Positions 47,423-60,800 of a stretch of DNA of 64,000 bases are shown one piece after another (the first letter of the stretch is position 1; every line of letters starts with the position of its first letter). The notes under the pieces are model-generated. The model saw nothing but the letters and a program-made list of their open reading frames with translations, was not told the DNA's origin and ran no database searches. The stretch covers positions 310,001 through 374,000 of the forward strand of contig QJNS01000018.1 in NCBI GenBank assembly GCA_004154925.1, in the 5' to 3' direction. A program made the translations under genes and the position numbers. The DNA comes from Monosporascus cannonballus (lineage: Eukaryota; Ascomycota; Sordariomycetes; Xylariales).

Positions 47423-50400
47423 AATATAAAATTAAAATTTAGATTTATAAAAATTATTTTTATATTTTAATAGTAATTAGTATTATAAGCTTATTATATG
47501 TTATATAATTTTTTAAATTAAATTATTTTATTTATAATTAAGATAATATTACAAATAAATGTTTAATACTTTGAAAATATAACTTTAATAAGGATAAAGT
47601 TAATAACCAACTAGTTATTAATTAATTACCGATTTATTTATTAATATAAATCCATTATTTAGCAGTTAATAAGAAACGTGAAATAAAAATAACTTGATAT
47701 ATTTATTTTTTAAAATCTGCTATATAATTAATCGGAAATCATTTTATTTTAACTTATAATTATACATTATCTTATAAGTATTTAATTTAATTATATTATT
47801 TATTTATTAGTTTAAACCTAAAATATATTAAATACTTTGTAATATAAACCGATTTAAATTATAAAGTTTCTTAAAATATTAAAATAAATATAATTTCTTT
47901 ATTTGAAATAATTTTATAAAATATTTTATATATTTTAAAATATTTTTATCCCTTTTAAAAGTTTATTTTAAAAACGTTGGTTTTCGTTTTTTATTTTTAA
48001 AAACGATTTAATTTATAAAGGTAATAATAATTAATTTTTATAAAAGCTTATACCAAATAATATGAAAATTATAAATAAAATATTAACGAAATTAAAAACG
48101 GAAAATAATAATACGTTTAAAAATTCCGATATTCAAATGTTAGGATAAATTAACGACTATTATAAACGTTAATTTGTTCGGTTATTTCGAACTGTAACAA
48201 TTTTTAAAATTTGGATAAAAATCGACATAAATAAAAGTTAAAAAAGCGACGAATTTATTAAATCCTAGAACTTAAAGTAGTACTTTATTATTTTATCTAA
48301 TTTAATTTATATTATTATATTTTTCAAAAACGAATTTATTAAATAATAATTAATAAAATACAATATAATAAAATTAATTATTACCTTTATTATATTAATA
48401 AAACATGATAATAAATAAAATTAATTAATATTTATGAAAATTGTAATTATATATTTTAAGTAATAAAAAATATATTTTAAATATATGTAAATATATTATA
48501 ATTATTATTATTAAGAAAATCTTATTTTTTAAATTTTATATTATATAATTATTTTTATATATTTTATAATTTAAATTAAATTTTTGTTTATTTGTAAATA
48601 AATGTTTGTAAATAATAAAATATTTTAAATATAATTTATTTCATTTAACCATTTAATAATATATTTAATTTAAATCTAAACGATTATAAATTTGTTTTGT
48701 AATATAACATAATATTTTATATAAGAAAATATTAATAAAATTTATTAAATACTTTATATAAACTATATTTAAATTTAAAAAAACCTTTCTTAAAGTTAAA
48801 TATATAAAAATTTATTATACGATATGATTTATACGATAAATATAATATTTAGTATTTTCGAATCCGATAATTATTAATTAATTAAATATATTATAATATA
48901 TTAAATATAAAAAGGTTACCTTTTAATTAAAATATATATATTCCGTTAATAAATTATATAAAAATAATACGGATTATAAAAACGTACGTAATTAATTAAA
49001 TCTAATAATATAATTAATATCTTTTATATTTAATAATTAAAAATTTTATTTGTTTAAATTGTATATATATTTATTAACTAATTATTATTAAAATAATATA
49101 AATTATATATTAATAATAATTATTACTACATTTTCATATTAATAATAATAATTATACCATTAACGTCTTTAATTATTTACAAAAAATTTAAAAACTGAAA
49201 CTGTTTTAAGGGTAAACTTTATTTTAAATTATACGTATTTAATATTTAGGACTTTATTAATTTTAATTAATTATTTTCGTAACTTATTAAACCAATAAAA
49301 TCCAACATAACTTTTTATCTTAAGAAATAAATTCGTTATACGGCGCATTTTAATATCTTATTATCGTTTTTATTATCTAGAAAAATTACCGAAAAAATTA
49401 ATTTTACAAAATATCTAACAAATATTTTTAAAATGATAACCGAAAATAAATAAACCTATAATTAAAACATTACAAAATATACTTATTAAAATTGTAAATA
49501 TAAAAACTTCCGTAAAAGCTATAATAATGTTATAAAAGAAATCTTGGAATTAATATTTTTAATAATTAAAAAAATAAATTTTCTTTTTAAATCGAATTTA
49601 CAGATTTAATATGTTAAATTAATTAAATTAAGTAAAATATATAATAATAAGCTTTTAATTAATACTTAACGAAAATATTACGAATAATTAAAATAAATTT
49701 CGAAATCAAAAAAAAGATTAAATAAATAAATCGTAAAATGGCAGAAAATCATAGCCTTAAAATAATAATACAGTATTTTAAAAAGGAAAATAACGATTAT
49801 ATAACTTATTAACTTATATACGGTATTAATCTTTATTATAAAGATTTAAATAATTATTTTTTAAATAATAAAAAAAATTAAAATCGATAACGGATTAATT
49901 AATTATTTGAAAATAGCTATTAACTTTATGGATTATTAAAATATAATTTATTAATAATCGTTAAAAATTTTTAAAATAATATTTCTAATTTTTTACGGGA
50001 TTTCCGTAAACTTTATTAATTAAAACGATTTTAATTAGGATAAAACTTAATTTATTAACTAATAATTATAAGGTAAAGCCTTCAGGTAAATTTTAAAACG
50101 AAATAACTATAAAAATTTATATTTAAATTAAAAAAATAATAAGCAAAAACGTAACAAATTAAATATTTAACCTATTCGTTATAAAGTTTATATATATTCT
50201 TATTACGGATTTCTTAATATTATTATATATTTTTAATAAAGTTTTAAAAGATTTTTACTTTAACGAAATTATAACCAGTTATATAAAGGATAAAATAATT
50301 TTTAATTAATTTTTAAAGAAGAAAATTAATCCGTTATCAAAAACTATAAAGAAATTAATTACTTAAAAAACAAAATAAATTTTTAAAAAAAATAAAACGA

Positions 50401-50440
50401 ATATTAATAAATAAGAATATTTATATGTAATTATAATTTA
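47423..50440. other. AT-rich, RIP-damaged DNA, content not resolved
   Basis: No domain could be read with confidence on either strand. Composition and repeat character match the rest of block 2. Confidence 0.5.
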
Positions 50441-50570
50441 TTTTTTATTAATTTATTATAATAATTTAATATTTGGTTAATTAATATTTAACGTTATAAA
50501 ATAATATTTAAATAATTTTAAAAAAATTAGGAAAACCAGCTAGAAAAAAGGCCTAAGCCAACTTAAGTAA
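50440..50570 (+). repeat. RIP-mutated copy of the terminal hairpin module
   Basis: Parallel to 52860-52985: shared order TGGTTAATTAATATTTAACG, then the ATTAGGAAAACCAGC and GGCCTAAGCCAACTTAAGTAAC segments. Together with the copies at 43520-43636 and 52856-52990 and the inverted one at 31949, this is at least the fourth copy of the end module. Confidence 0.65.
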
Positions 50571-50589
50571 CCTTTAATAATAATCGCAT

Positions 50590-52990
50590 ATTTTATTTAT
50601 TTCATCTTAATTAAAACCTTATTTTGGAAATTATGGTTACGTTTACGGCGTAGCAATTATAATTATAATTATAGCCTTTAATTAAGAAATATTTGTTAAA
50701 AGTTTAATATATTAACTAAATCTTTTAAATATAATACTAATAAAAATAACACAACTTCCAAAATAAAACCGGATGACAAATTAGGATTTTTTCGTTCCGT
50801 TTAATACGTTTTTAAATAAATTCGCAAAAATTATTAATATTAACTTTAACAATATTTATTAATTACGAAATTTTTAGTATTTTAACTTTTATAATTTAAC
50901 GCAAAATTAAAATCTATATTTCCTAATATAATAATAATTTTAATTAATACGAAAACAAAATTGTTATAATAAAAAAATAACCTAAAATTACGATTAATAT
51001 ATATTATAATTATTTACCTTTTTTGAGCTAATATAATAAAAATGTAATTTTATAAGTTAAAATAATAATATATAAAATTTAAAATCGTCCATAATAAATA
51101 TTAAAACATATTTTTTATTTAACCAAATATAAGTAATAAATTCAAAGATTTAAAATAAATATTTTGAAATTTCGAATATTTAATATTTTAAAATAAAACA
51201 TTTATTTTTATTTAATATTTTTTTTATTTTTTATGGATATAAACGTAATTAACTTATATTCTAATATTATGTATACGGCTAATAACCTTATAAAAATTTT
51301 ACGTTATCGATTTATTCGCCTTATATTAAACGTTATATTTAATAAATAAAGCCGTATCTTAGGGAAAAAATAAATTAATACGGTACATAATTTGGTTTTC
51401 GGAAAACTTAATATTTTTTTATTATTAATATAAATTTTGAAAAATCTTTAATTATTTAAACTTTTTCGTTAATAATTAACTTAATTATTATCCAAATCGT
51501 ATTATTAATTAAGTTAACGGGAAAATAACGAATTTTTATATTAATAATTTTATATTTTGCTTTTGTCCTAATATTCGTAAATACAAAAAAACTTAATTCA
51601 AAAATATTCGACTATATAATTGCCGAATAATATAATTATATTTTATTTGGTTTTAAATAAATATCGTATAATTAATTCTAAATTATTATAATATATTTTA
51701 TTTTCGAACGATAATATAATTTAATTATTATTGACGAAATACATTTATGATTAAAATAAAAAAGGTTTCCGGTTTAAATATGTTAATATCCGTAATTCGC
51801 GCTTTATTTTTTTTTATTTATATATATTAATTTACGTATATAATAATTACTAATAATATTACAAAAGAAATTACGAAATATAATAGCTTTTATCAAATCG
51901 GCGGCCTAATTAAATATATTTATAAAACGGAAATCCGGCATTTTAATATTAATTATTCCAAAATTAATATTGCTATTTTCCTTATACTTAAAAATTAACG
52001 TTCGAATTAAGGGTATTTAAATTTTCTAATAACTAATATATCCGGGCCATTAAGTAATATCCCTTTAATTTAACTTAATAGTTTATATTTTATTATTAAA
52101 ATTATTATTTATGGTAATAATAAGGCGAAACCCATAAATATCCGTAATTATCTGGTTTAAAAGCTTAAATTAATTAAGGGTAAACGCTTTTATAAAACGT
52201 TAATTTTCGTCCAAAATAATATAAATTACGTTAATTTCGAATAATAATTTTTTCGACAGGCAGTAAAATCCAAGCCTTTTTGCGAAAACTATAAATTTTC
52301 CATATAATATATTATAATATCTATATATAACGGGATTTTAATTAATAAAAATTAAAAATTCCTATTAATTTTTATATATTAATAATTATTTACGTATTTG
52401 TTTTTTTAATACGTTAATTAATCGGTTAATTCAAACGGTCAAATTAATAATTCGGCCTAAATTATTATAAAAAACTTAATTACGAATAAAATTTTTAAAC
52501 GTTATATTAATTTTTTTATATTAATGCCAGAAATTTAAGGTATACGTACGTATATTTTGTTTTAAAGGCGTAATTCGGTAAAACTAGGAGAATTCGGATT
52601 TATTGTATTTTAAAAAAAAGGATAATAATATAACGGGCTTAGGTTATAATTATTATATACATTACGGTTTAAAAATAACAAATAAGTCCTAATTAAGATC
52701 AAAATAATATTAATAATAAATTATAACAAAAATAACAATATATATATATATATATATTTATAAAATACGTTTTATTACTAAATTATTACTGAATTTCGTT
52801 TTTTTAAAAAAAAATAAATGTACTAAACGAAGCCGTTTTGACGTAATTATAACTTAGGCCTCGCTGGCTCGTTACGGGGATTTGGGATTTGATTGGTTAA
52901 TATTTAGCGTTGTGGAGCGGTACTTGAGTGACTTTGAAAAAATTGGGAAAACGAGCCAGGGAGGCCTGAGCTAGCTGAGGTAACATTTCA
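50590..52990. mobile_element. Internally deleted, non-autonomous relative of the large element
   Basis: The left 1.5 kb matches 32857-34335 and the right 0.8 kb matches 42826-43640. The join is at about 52145-52150, where the AATATCCGTAATT end meets ATCTGGTTTAAAAGC. About 8.5 kb present in the long form is absent. The last 130 bp (52856-52980) is GC-balanced and unmutated, with hairpin arms AGGCCTCGCTGGCTCGTT (52856-52873) and its near-complement (52950-52967). Confidence 0.65.
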
Positions 52991-54835
52991 TCAGCTATTA
53001 ATGTGCAGGCTACCGGAGATTATCCGCAGCCTCTTCCATTCTATTTCCGAGATGCATTCCGCGAGACTAACCAATGATTCCAGTCAAGGCTCTGGGCAGT
53101 GGGGAAACTCGTTTAGCAGCAATTGACGGCAGGCACTCGTCCATGAAGCTCTTAGATATGTCAGTATATTACCTGCAGCTGTAACTGACGCTTAGAGCCT
53201 GCCCACCCCGTCGAGAACAAACACCCCTTCTTGGAGATGCTCACACTAACCCTACGCTCTGGAGAGTTACAGTGCATATCATGTTCAGGTGTAAATCACA
53301 GTCTTGACTCTTCTACAACGCTAAATAGCAACAACAACGACAACTCTAAGGCAAGGAACGCTTGGGCAATGGGGGTAATCACCCGCCCATATTAGGAGAG
53401 ACCCACTCGCCCTCGTGGGCCTACGCTACCGCGCGTTCGACAGTCCACTCTGCTAAGTCCCGGTCCCCATTCCCATCTCGATCATCGGCCTCGCTTCCGT
53501 TGACAGGAGATCCTCGATAAAGCTTACAGCAACGGGACTAGTACATGAACCACCAGGCATCTTAGGGTTTTGTGAATATCAGATCCTTCCTCGCTTATTT
53601 TGGGACTGTGGTGAGTCCCCTCAAAGCTGTAAGTACGTGACTCTAATAGCAGCCTCTCATTTACAGTATCCAGGGTCATTTTCTTCTAGGTCCCTTCCGG
53701 GTTCACCGTATGTCTACGTAAGTTCCCCATACAATTTGTATAGAATTCATCATGATCTAGCAATTTGCTATGCGTACGGTTACCTAAGCGACTCGAGATC
53801 AGATCTGGAAAAAAGTCGCTAATGTATACCCCACACAATATCTGTTGGAGTCTACATTCTAACCGCAAACGGCATAGAAATCGCCTGTGGAGGAAACGAG
53901 CAGAGAATACCCCTGGATACTAGTAGGACAACTTTCCTAGCGCAGTTTCGAGTAATGGCACCGAGCTTCGAACTAGCAATTCCAAGACCGACGATCCTCC
54001 AACAAACACATGGCTAACCACGCAGCTGCCACGCCGGACATTGACAACATCCGGCAACTTGCACGCCACACCCATCTGAACCAAGTCGCGCTCGGCACCC
54101 TTCCCTTTACCTCGGTCTTTTATCTGCAAATGGTGCCCAAAATATCTTCTAGGCTATGTGCTCGCCTCCATAGGAGGTGGAGCGGTTACAGCGCTAACCC
54201 GGAATGGATATGTGTTCCATTGATTACCTATTCCGCATAATCCGATTCGCTGGTAGAAGCCTAATTTCCAAAGATGCACTTTGCCTGTAAATGCGGAGGC
54301 TAGTTAGCACACGAGTGATGGGTGCGACAGACAGGGAGTGCCAACTAGTTCTGTTAGGTATCGAACCTGACGTGATATGTAACTCCCCACGTGCGAGGGG
54401 ACACGTCAAGGGTCACATCTTAAAGCCCCATTTGAAGCCTTGTCAAGTGCCGGCATTTGAAACATTTTAAGACGTCAGTCGCACCCGTATCATGCGTTAC
54501 TAATATATGGGTTGCCAGAATAACAGCTTTTATCCGAAGGGAAAGTATACAGGTCGCCAATTCGCAGACATACTGAGGTACGTAACGAAGCCTGAGCGTT
54601 GTGGTTACCAGTTGTGTCCGGTGTGGTTAGCCGTTTCGCTACTCAAGTCATGCACCCTAACACGAGCTTGACAAGGACAAGCTCTCAAAAACTAAGATAT
54701 AAGCAACAGAACACAATCTTTAAAGAGCGTCGTCAAAGGCACGTGGTAAAGCTTCTGGCTTTGATGAACTTCTAAATGTTTAAATGACTTGCGTCCGTTC
54801 AAGTACTACTGGCAAGGGCTGAAAACGCCGCCGGA
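52991..54835. other. GC-balanced spacer between AT blocks, no supported gene
   Basis: Composition is normal, but the longest open frames are 60-76 codons, overlap on both strands (for example 54010-54240 and 53920-54129), and have no recognisable domain or splice pattern. No tRNA could be folded here by eye. Two CACGTG sites lie near 54389 and 54740. It may be a relic gene region or regulatory DNA. Confidence 0.5.
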
Positions 54836-57800
54836 TTAAAAAAAAACATCGCTTTTTTGTTATGCAGACCAAATAAAAAAAGACTTCAGAGAATCTTATA
54901 GTACATATAGCGACATAAAAAACTATAAGGTAAAAAATATAAAATAAATGCAAAACGAAAACGTATAACATAAATTATAATAAAACGTTTATACACATAA
55001 TATTAATACAAAAGCTAGTGTTAATATTACTAGTATAAATTACTGTAAATTTAGATAATATAATATACTATAATAAACAAAATCCATTAATATTTACCAG
55101 CTGTATTACTTATAATAAAACTAAGATATATTTTTTAAACTGTAAAAACTGCGAAGAATATTAATAAGCAGGTTAATTATAAATTTTAAATTATTCTATT
55201 ATAAATATTATAGGTTTTTAAAAGTATTCTTTCAAAATTTCTAAGAATATCGATTTCATTTTAACACTATTAAATAATTTATATAAATAATTTAAATAAT
55301 TAAACTAATTAGCTAATTTTTTTAAAAAAAACAAGTATTGTAAGATATATTTAAATTCCAGTAATACTTTTTAGGCTGAGTCAAATATATAAAAAATTAA
55401 TATACGATATAATTTCTCCGATAAATTATAACGGCTGAGAGATTTAACTAATTATTAAACTTTAGTTATACGGATTTATATTGGTAAAAATATCGCAGAA
55501 GTGTAAATAATAAGATAATTTAATTACGTTTTGTAATACTAAAGGTGTTTTAGGTAACGAAGTTGTATAATAAGTTGATATTATTTAATTATAGATTTTA
55601 TGAATATATATATCTTATTTACAATTTAAAGCATTTAAAGAACTCAACTTTTTAAACGTATTAAGTTAAATACGTAATTTTATTTTTATATTAAGTTTAA
55701 CCGTTTTTAAGCTCGTTAAGTTTGTTTAATTAAAGTATAATTTTTTTAAGATTTTCTTTTCGAAAGTCTTTATTTATAAATTCTTTTTTTCTTTATTATA
55801 TTTAAACGTATTAAGAAAATTCGTTTACGTAAACGTATTAAAAGAGTTTCGTAAAATAAATTATTCGTTTTAGTTTTATTATGCTTTTTATTATTATTAT
55901 ATTAAGAAAAAAGCAAAATATAAGATTATCTGTAATTTCGAAATATATATATGATATATTCGTTACGGTAATTTTAATAACGTTTTTAAACTGTTAAATG
56001 TTAAATATAAGAATTCTTTTAATAAAAAATCGCTTAGAACGTAAGAAGAAATAAGTTTAAAACGCGGCATATATTGCTATTAATATATTAGATTGTGTTT
56101 AATAATAACGACAGTCTTTTTCGTTATTGAGATATGGAAATATTTCGTTATAGTATTAAAAATATTAAGGCGATAAACGAATTTAAAGATTTTAAATAAA
56201 AGCAGTAATAATTAATAATTAAAACAATAGCAACGATAAAAGTTTTGTTTATAATGTTAGTTTTAATATTACCAATAAATTAATTATTAATATAAATGTT
56301 TTATAAAACGTTTCTACTATAATCAGTAAAAACTTTTTAATAGAGTTTAAATATTTATAAGAATTCTTGTAGATTTCTATATATTTTCGAAATTCTAGTG
56401 TTTTTTTATTTAAGTAAATACTAAGTAAATCTGAAGTTTTATATATTAAGAATTATTTCCTATTTCGTTTATAATCTTACTTTTTATTTTATATTGTTTT
56501 GTTTCGTATAGACTTTGATAGTATTTGCTATTAACTTAAGCAAGAAAATATAGAAAATAAATAAAGTTTATTTTTTAACAAAAGTTCTCATAAGTAATTA
56601 ATTTTAAAGAGTTTTTTGGATAATTTTATACAAACCAATATATTTGCAATTAAAAACCTTATTAAGTCCTCCTAATTAATTACTTTTAAAATAACATAAT
56701 ATATCTATTTTTTTAGTAATCCATTTCAATATTCTTTAAATTATATTATTAACATATTTAATTCTCTACGAATTTTAATTCCGTTCTTATTTTGTAATAT
56801 AACCATTTTATATGCTTAATCAAAAGTATTATTTTAAAGTTAATAAATTTATTATATGTATTCTTGTAAATATTAAGCACACGTTTAAATTTTACGACTT
56901 CAAAAATTATAGGAATATTTTCGTAAAAATTAAGATTATATATGAATCACGCAATAAATACTCTTTAACTTGTTATTTTGTTCGAAATTTATAATATATC
57001 GTAAGTATAGTTTTTATATTTAATTTCATTATTTTATTTACCACTTTGTTTAAAGTTTAAATATACTATATTATTTATTATTTAAATTAATATATATTTT
57101 AAGGTTCTATTACAGATTTAAAATAAATTTATATAGTAATCGGTCTATGTTATATATATATATTTAAAAATATTATTTACTTTATTTTAGTATTCTTTTA
57201 AAATACGTAAAAAATAAATAGTGTTTATAAATCTATTAATAAGTACGAAAACATTATTATTATATAATTTATTTTACTAGACTTTTAAGTAAAACAAATT
57301 TGAAAATAAAATTTGTAATAATGGAAATTTAAAAAGGTTTTAAAATTAATATTGATTGTAATTTCTTAAAATATATATATCGTTTTATTTTTGCTTTTCT
57401 GTAATAATTATATAATTTTCGTATCATATAAATTATGGTTTTCAGTTAAACAAATAATATATTCGTTATAATTATATTAAAACTATCTAAACTTGGAAAT
57501 GTATATATAATTAATATTTATAAATCTAATATAATAAACCCATATGGTATAATTGTAGAATTTGACATTTATTTTATTTTTTATTATTTAAGAAAATATC
57601 CTATAAGTTTTAAATTTTTATTATACGATATAAAGCATAACTAGTATTATTATAGTTTATCGCAAATATAGATATTTTTCAAAGTAATTTCGAAAAAGGT
57701 TTAGTTGATTTTAATTACATTTTTAAAAAATATAATTATTAATATAAGAAATCTATTTTGCCATTTTATAAACTTTTTAATAGATAATAATAATCTCGAA

Positions 57801-60800
57801 ATTGGCTATTTTTTAAATAATATAATTATCGGTTTATAAATTTTTAAATCATAAAACAACCAATATATTTTAGTAATTTTGATAAATTGTAATTTATTAA
57901 AAGTTTTTAGAAATGCTCAACTTCGTTAAAAATAATAATAATAACTACAAGTTTTTATTTAAAATACGGTGATTAAATTCGCGTTTCTTTATTTTTATAA
58001 AAAAGGTAATAAAATATAATTTACTTTAATTATTTTATTATCAAATTATATTGTTCATTATATAATTCGAAATATTGGTTTTTAACTTTACAAAATAAAA
58101 TAAATTATATACAATTTGTACTAATTTATTAATAATTGTTTCTAATTTGTTGAACTTTTTTAACGTTGAAAATATTGATTTAAGAACCTTTTAATAAGAT
58201 TAATTCTAAATATTATAATATTACTAAAATTTCTAATACATATTTCACGAATATTAGTAAATCTGAAAATATTTATATTTTTTTAATTATGGCCAAATGC
58301 AATATTTTATAACTATAACAATTTTTTACATTTAATATAATACGTGTTGAAGATATAATAGAATTTAAGTATTTTAAGTTGTAGTAGTTATGTTAATTCT
58401 TTTTTACGTTAATTTAGACTTTGAAATTTTATTCAACTTACAAAAGTTTATAAATATATTATATATATATTTTTCCATTTTCGAAAAATGTTCAAAAGTC
58501 GTTAGGCTAATTTATAACTAAAATATTAAAGAATTTTCGTAATATATAATTTAAAATCGATTAGAAAATTACCAATACCTCTGTAAACTTTATTAACTTA
58601 ACTAAAATTAAAATAATTTTTATTTCGGTTTACACTTTATTTTAAATCTATATGTTTATAAATTATCGCATGGCTATATTTGTTCTTATAGTAGAATGTT
58701 ATAAATTATCAAGTTATATAAAATCAATCTTTTGTTTTAATAGTTAAAAGTAAGAAAATTTAATTTTTAAAATAAATATCGTTGAATAATAAAAATTTAA
58801 CTATAAGCTACAATTTTTATACTGCTAAAATGTAAAAATAATAAAATATTTTATAAATAATTTCGAAAATTTAATTAGGTATTTTATAATTAACTTTTTA
58901 AAAAATTTAAAAACGCGCAACTTATTTTTATTAACGCTATAAATAAGTTAAAACTTCGGAAATAGCTGCTTTGAAAGATTATTTTATAATTTCATTTATT
59001 ACATTTTAATAACCTTTTTATATAATTTTAATAATTTAGTTGCATTTATAATATTTGCGAAATATATTAATTCAGTCTTTTTACTTCTTTGAGTACTCAT
59101 TCGAAGTTATTATTTAGGTATTTCAATCTTTTATAATATATTTAACGATATAGTCTTTGTGTAGTATTTATTTCTGCATATAGTTTTTAAAAAACGATAA
59201 GGTATTTATCATATTTTTATATTTATAGTTCTTTCTATTTTCGATTGAATATCAATATCATTCTTCATTTATATTTCGTATCTTGATAAAATTTAAATCG
59301 AACTTTATCTCATTAATTCTTTTATTAATTCAGATCGTTTATTAATATATTTGAATTCTGTGCTATTTTATATTTATAATTATTCAAAAAATAATATCGA
59401 AACACATTATTCCGATTTATTAACATATTTCGATTTGTATATTTAAAGTAGTAATGTTATTAACGAGAGGTATTATTTTACTTTAATATTGTTTAAAACC
59501 TTTTTTAAAACATTTGAAATTTGATTATCTCTCGATTTTTATAAGTATATGATTAACAAGTCTTTTTTGTTCTCTTTAATTTGTATAAAATAATAACAGA
59601 GAATATTAATTTATAATAGCTTCTTAGTAGTAGTAGTTGTTATATACTTAATTTCATTTTTGCAGATATGACGTTTTTAAATTGGCTTTATCATATTGTT
59701 TGTTTATTAATTTTATATTATAAAATCATAATTAAAAGGTACCGAAATTATTTTTGTTTATTTTAGTGTTTTTCGATTAAATAAAAAAAGTTAAATATAT
59801 ATATATATATATGTATAATACGTTAACAAATGCATTTCGTTTAATTATTATAAATATAATATTTTCGCCGTTTATGATATTTAGCATATGTTTTGCCGTT
59901 TTAATTTAATATTGTAAGATAAAGGTTTTTCGTATATTTTTGATTTGTTTAAATCATTTTTAATGCGTTTTGTTTTTTTCTTAAACGCTTTTTCTATTAC
60001 CTTTTTAGTTTTTCGTATTATATATTAGACGTTTTATCGCAATAACTTATAATCGTATTAAGTTTGAATTATATCAATATTTGATGTATTTTTGTTAAAT
60101 AATATTTATATTTAGTTTAATTGATTCCTTTTTCGCAATAAGCGTTTTCATTATTATTATTAAAGTTTCTATAACGGCTGTATCTTATATCGCTGCGCCA
60201 CTAGCGTAACAGATCGGTGGAATAATCGCGATTGTAGTAATCATTCTAGTGCTTGCTTACAGCTATATATATACCGAAGCTGCTACGGTGGACTAAGCTG
60301 TAATAGTTTACGGCAAGTATTTCGATAATATCTTATTTTGTATAATTATAACATTTAAATTAATTTTTATACTTGCGTTAAATCGTTCGGAATAATATAT
60401 TTTTTTTGATATCGTGTGATATAAAATAACGGATGTATTTTGTCATTTTATATTCGTCTGATAAATTTCTTAGCGTATAGTATATAAATGTTTTTATATA
60501 ATATATATATTATTTATTATTAATTTTAGTAACTTTCGACATAAATTTATTTAACGTAATTATACAAAGCAATTCGACACTTTCGTTTTTTTATATTATT
60601 TTATACACTTTTTATATAGTGTAAAAATTAAATTATTAGTTTTATGACAAATTTATTTTATTTTAAGAAAATAATTTCTGTATATTATTACGTATTTCGA
60701 AATTTAATACTTTTAGCGTAATTATAAAATTTGGTATATAATAATAGGTGATTATTAGAGTTTGAAAAATTAGGTTTTAATTGATTTTCTTCTAATCGGC

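Larger units (their letters stand above)
31949..52990. mobile_element. AT-rich block 2, bounded by inverted repeats
   Basis: The perfect 20-bp CCTCAGCTAGCTCAGGCCTC at 31949-31968 is repeated inverted at 52961-52980; similarity extends a few bases outward (TTGCCTCAG / TTACCTCAG). Between them lies about 21 kb of RIP-damaged DNA. The sub-parts are listed separately: a roughly 11.7-kb element (31949 to about 43640), a gypsy fragment (43.8-47.4 kb), an unresolved part (47.4-50.4 kb) and a 2.4-kb shortened relative of the large element (50.6-53.0 kb). No clear target-site duplication flanks the outer repeats. Confidence 0.75.

Noticed and set aside
49200..50400. Possible pogo/Fot1-like transposase C-terminus (basic K-rich stretch near 50.35 kb)
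   Set aside because: Only a weak basic motif was seen, no DDE residues could be placed, and the same stretch aligns with the subterminal region of the large element.
31944..52985. Target-site duplication flanking the outer inverted repeats
   Set aside because: Left flank (GCTTTG) and right flank (TAACAT) do not match, and similarity to other copies continues a few bases beyond the right repeat, so the true end is uncertain.
53380..54420. tRNA-like fragments (GTTCGA-type motifs near 53435 and 54360)
   Set aside because: No acceptor or anticodon stems could be formed around them.
58500..60100. Possible LINE or copia coding on the minus strand of block 3
   Set aside because: Isolated short motifs only; they fell in different frames and no catalytic box could be read.
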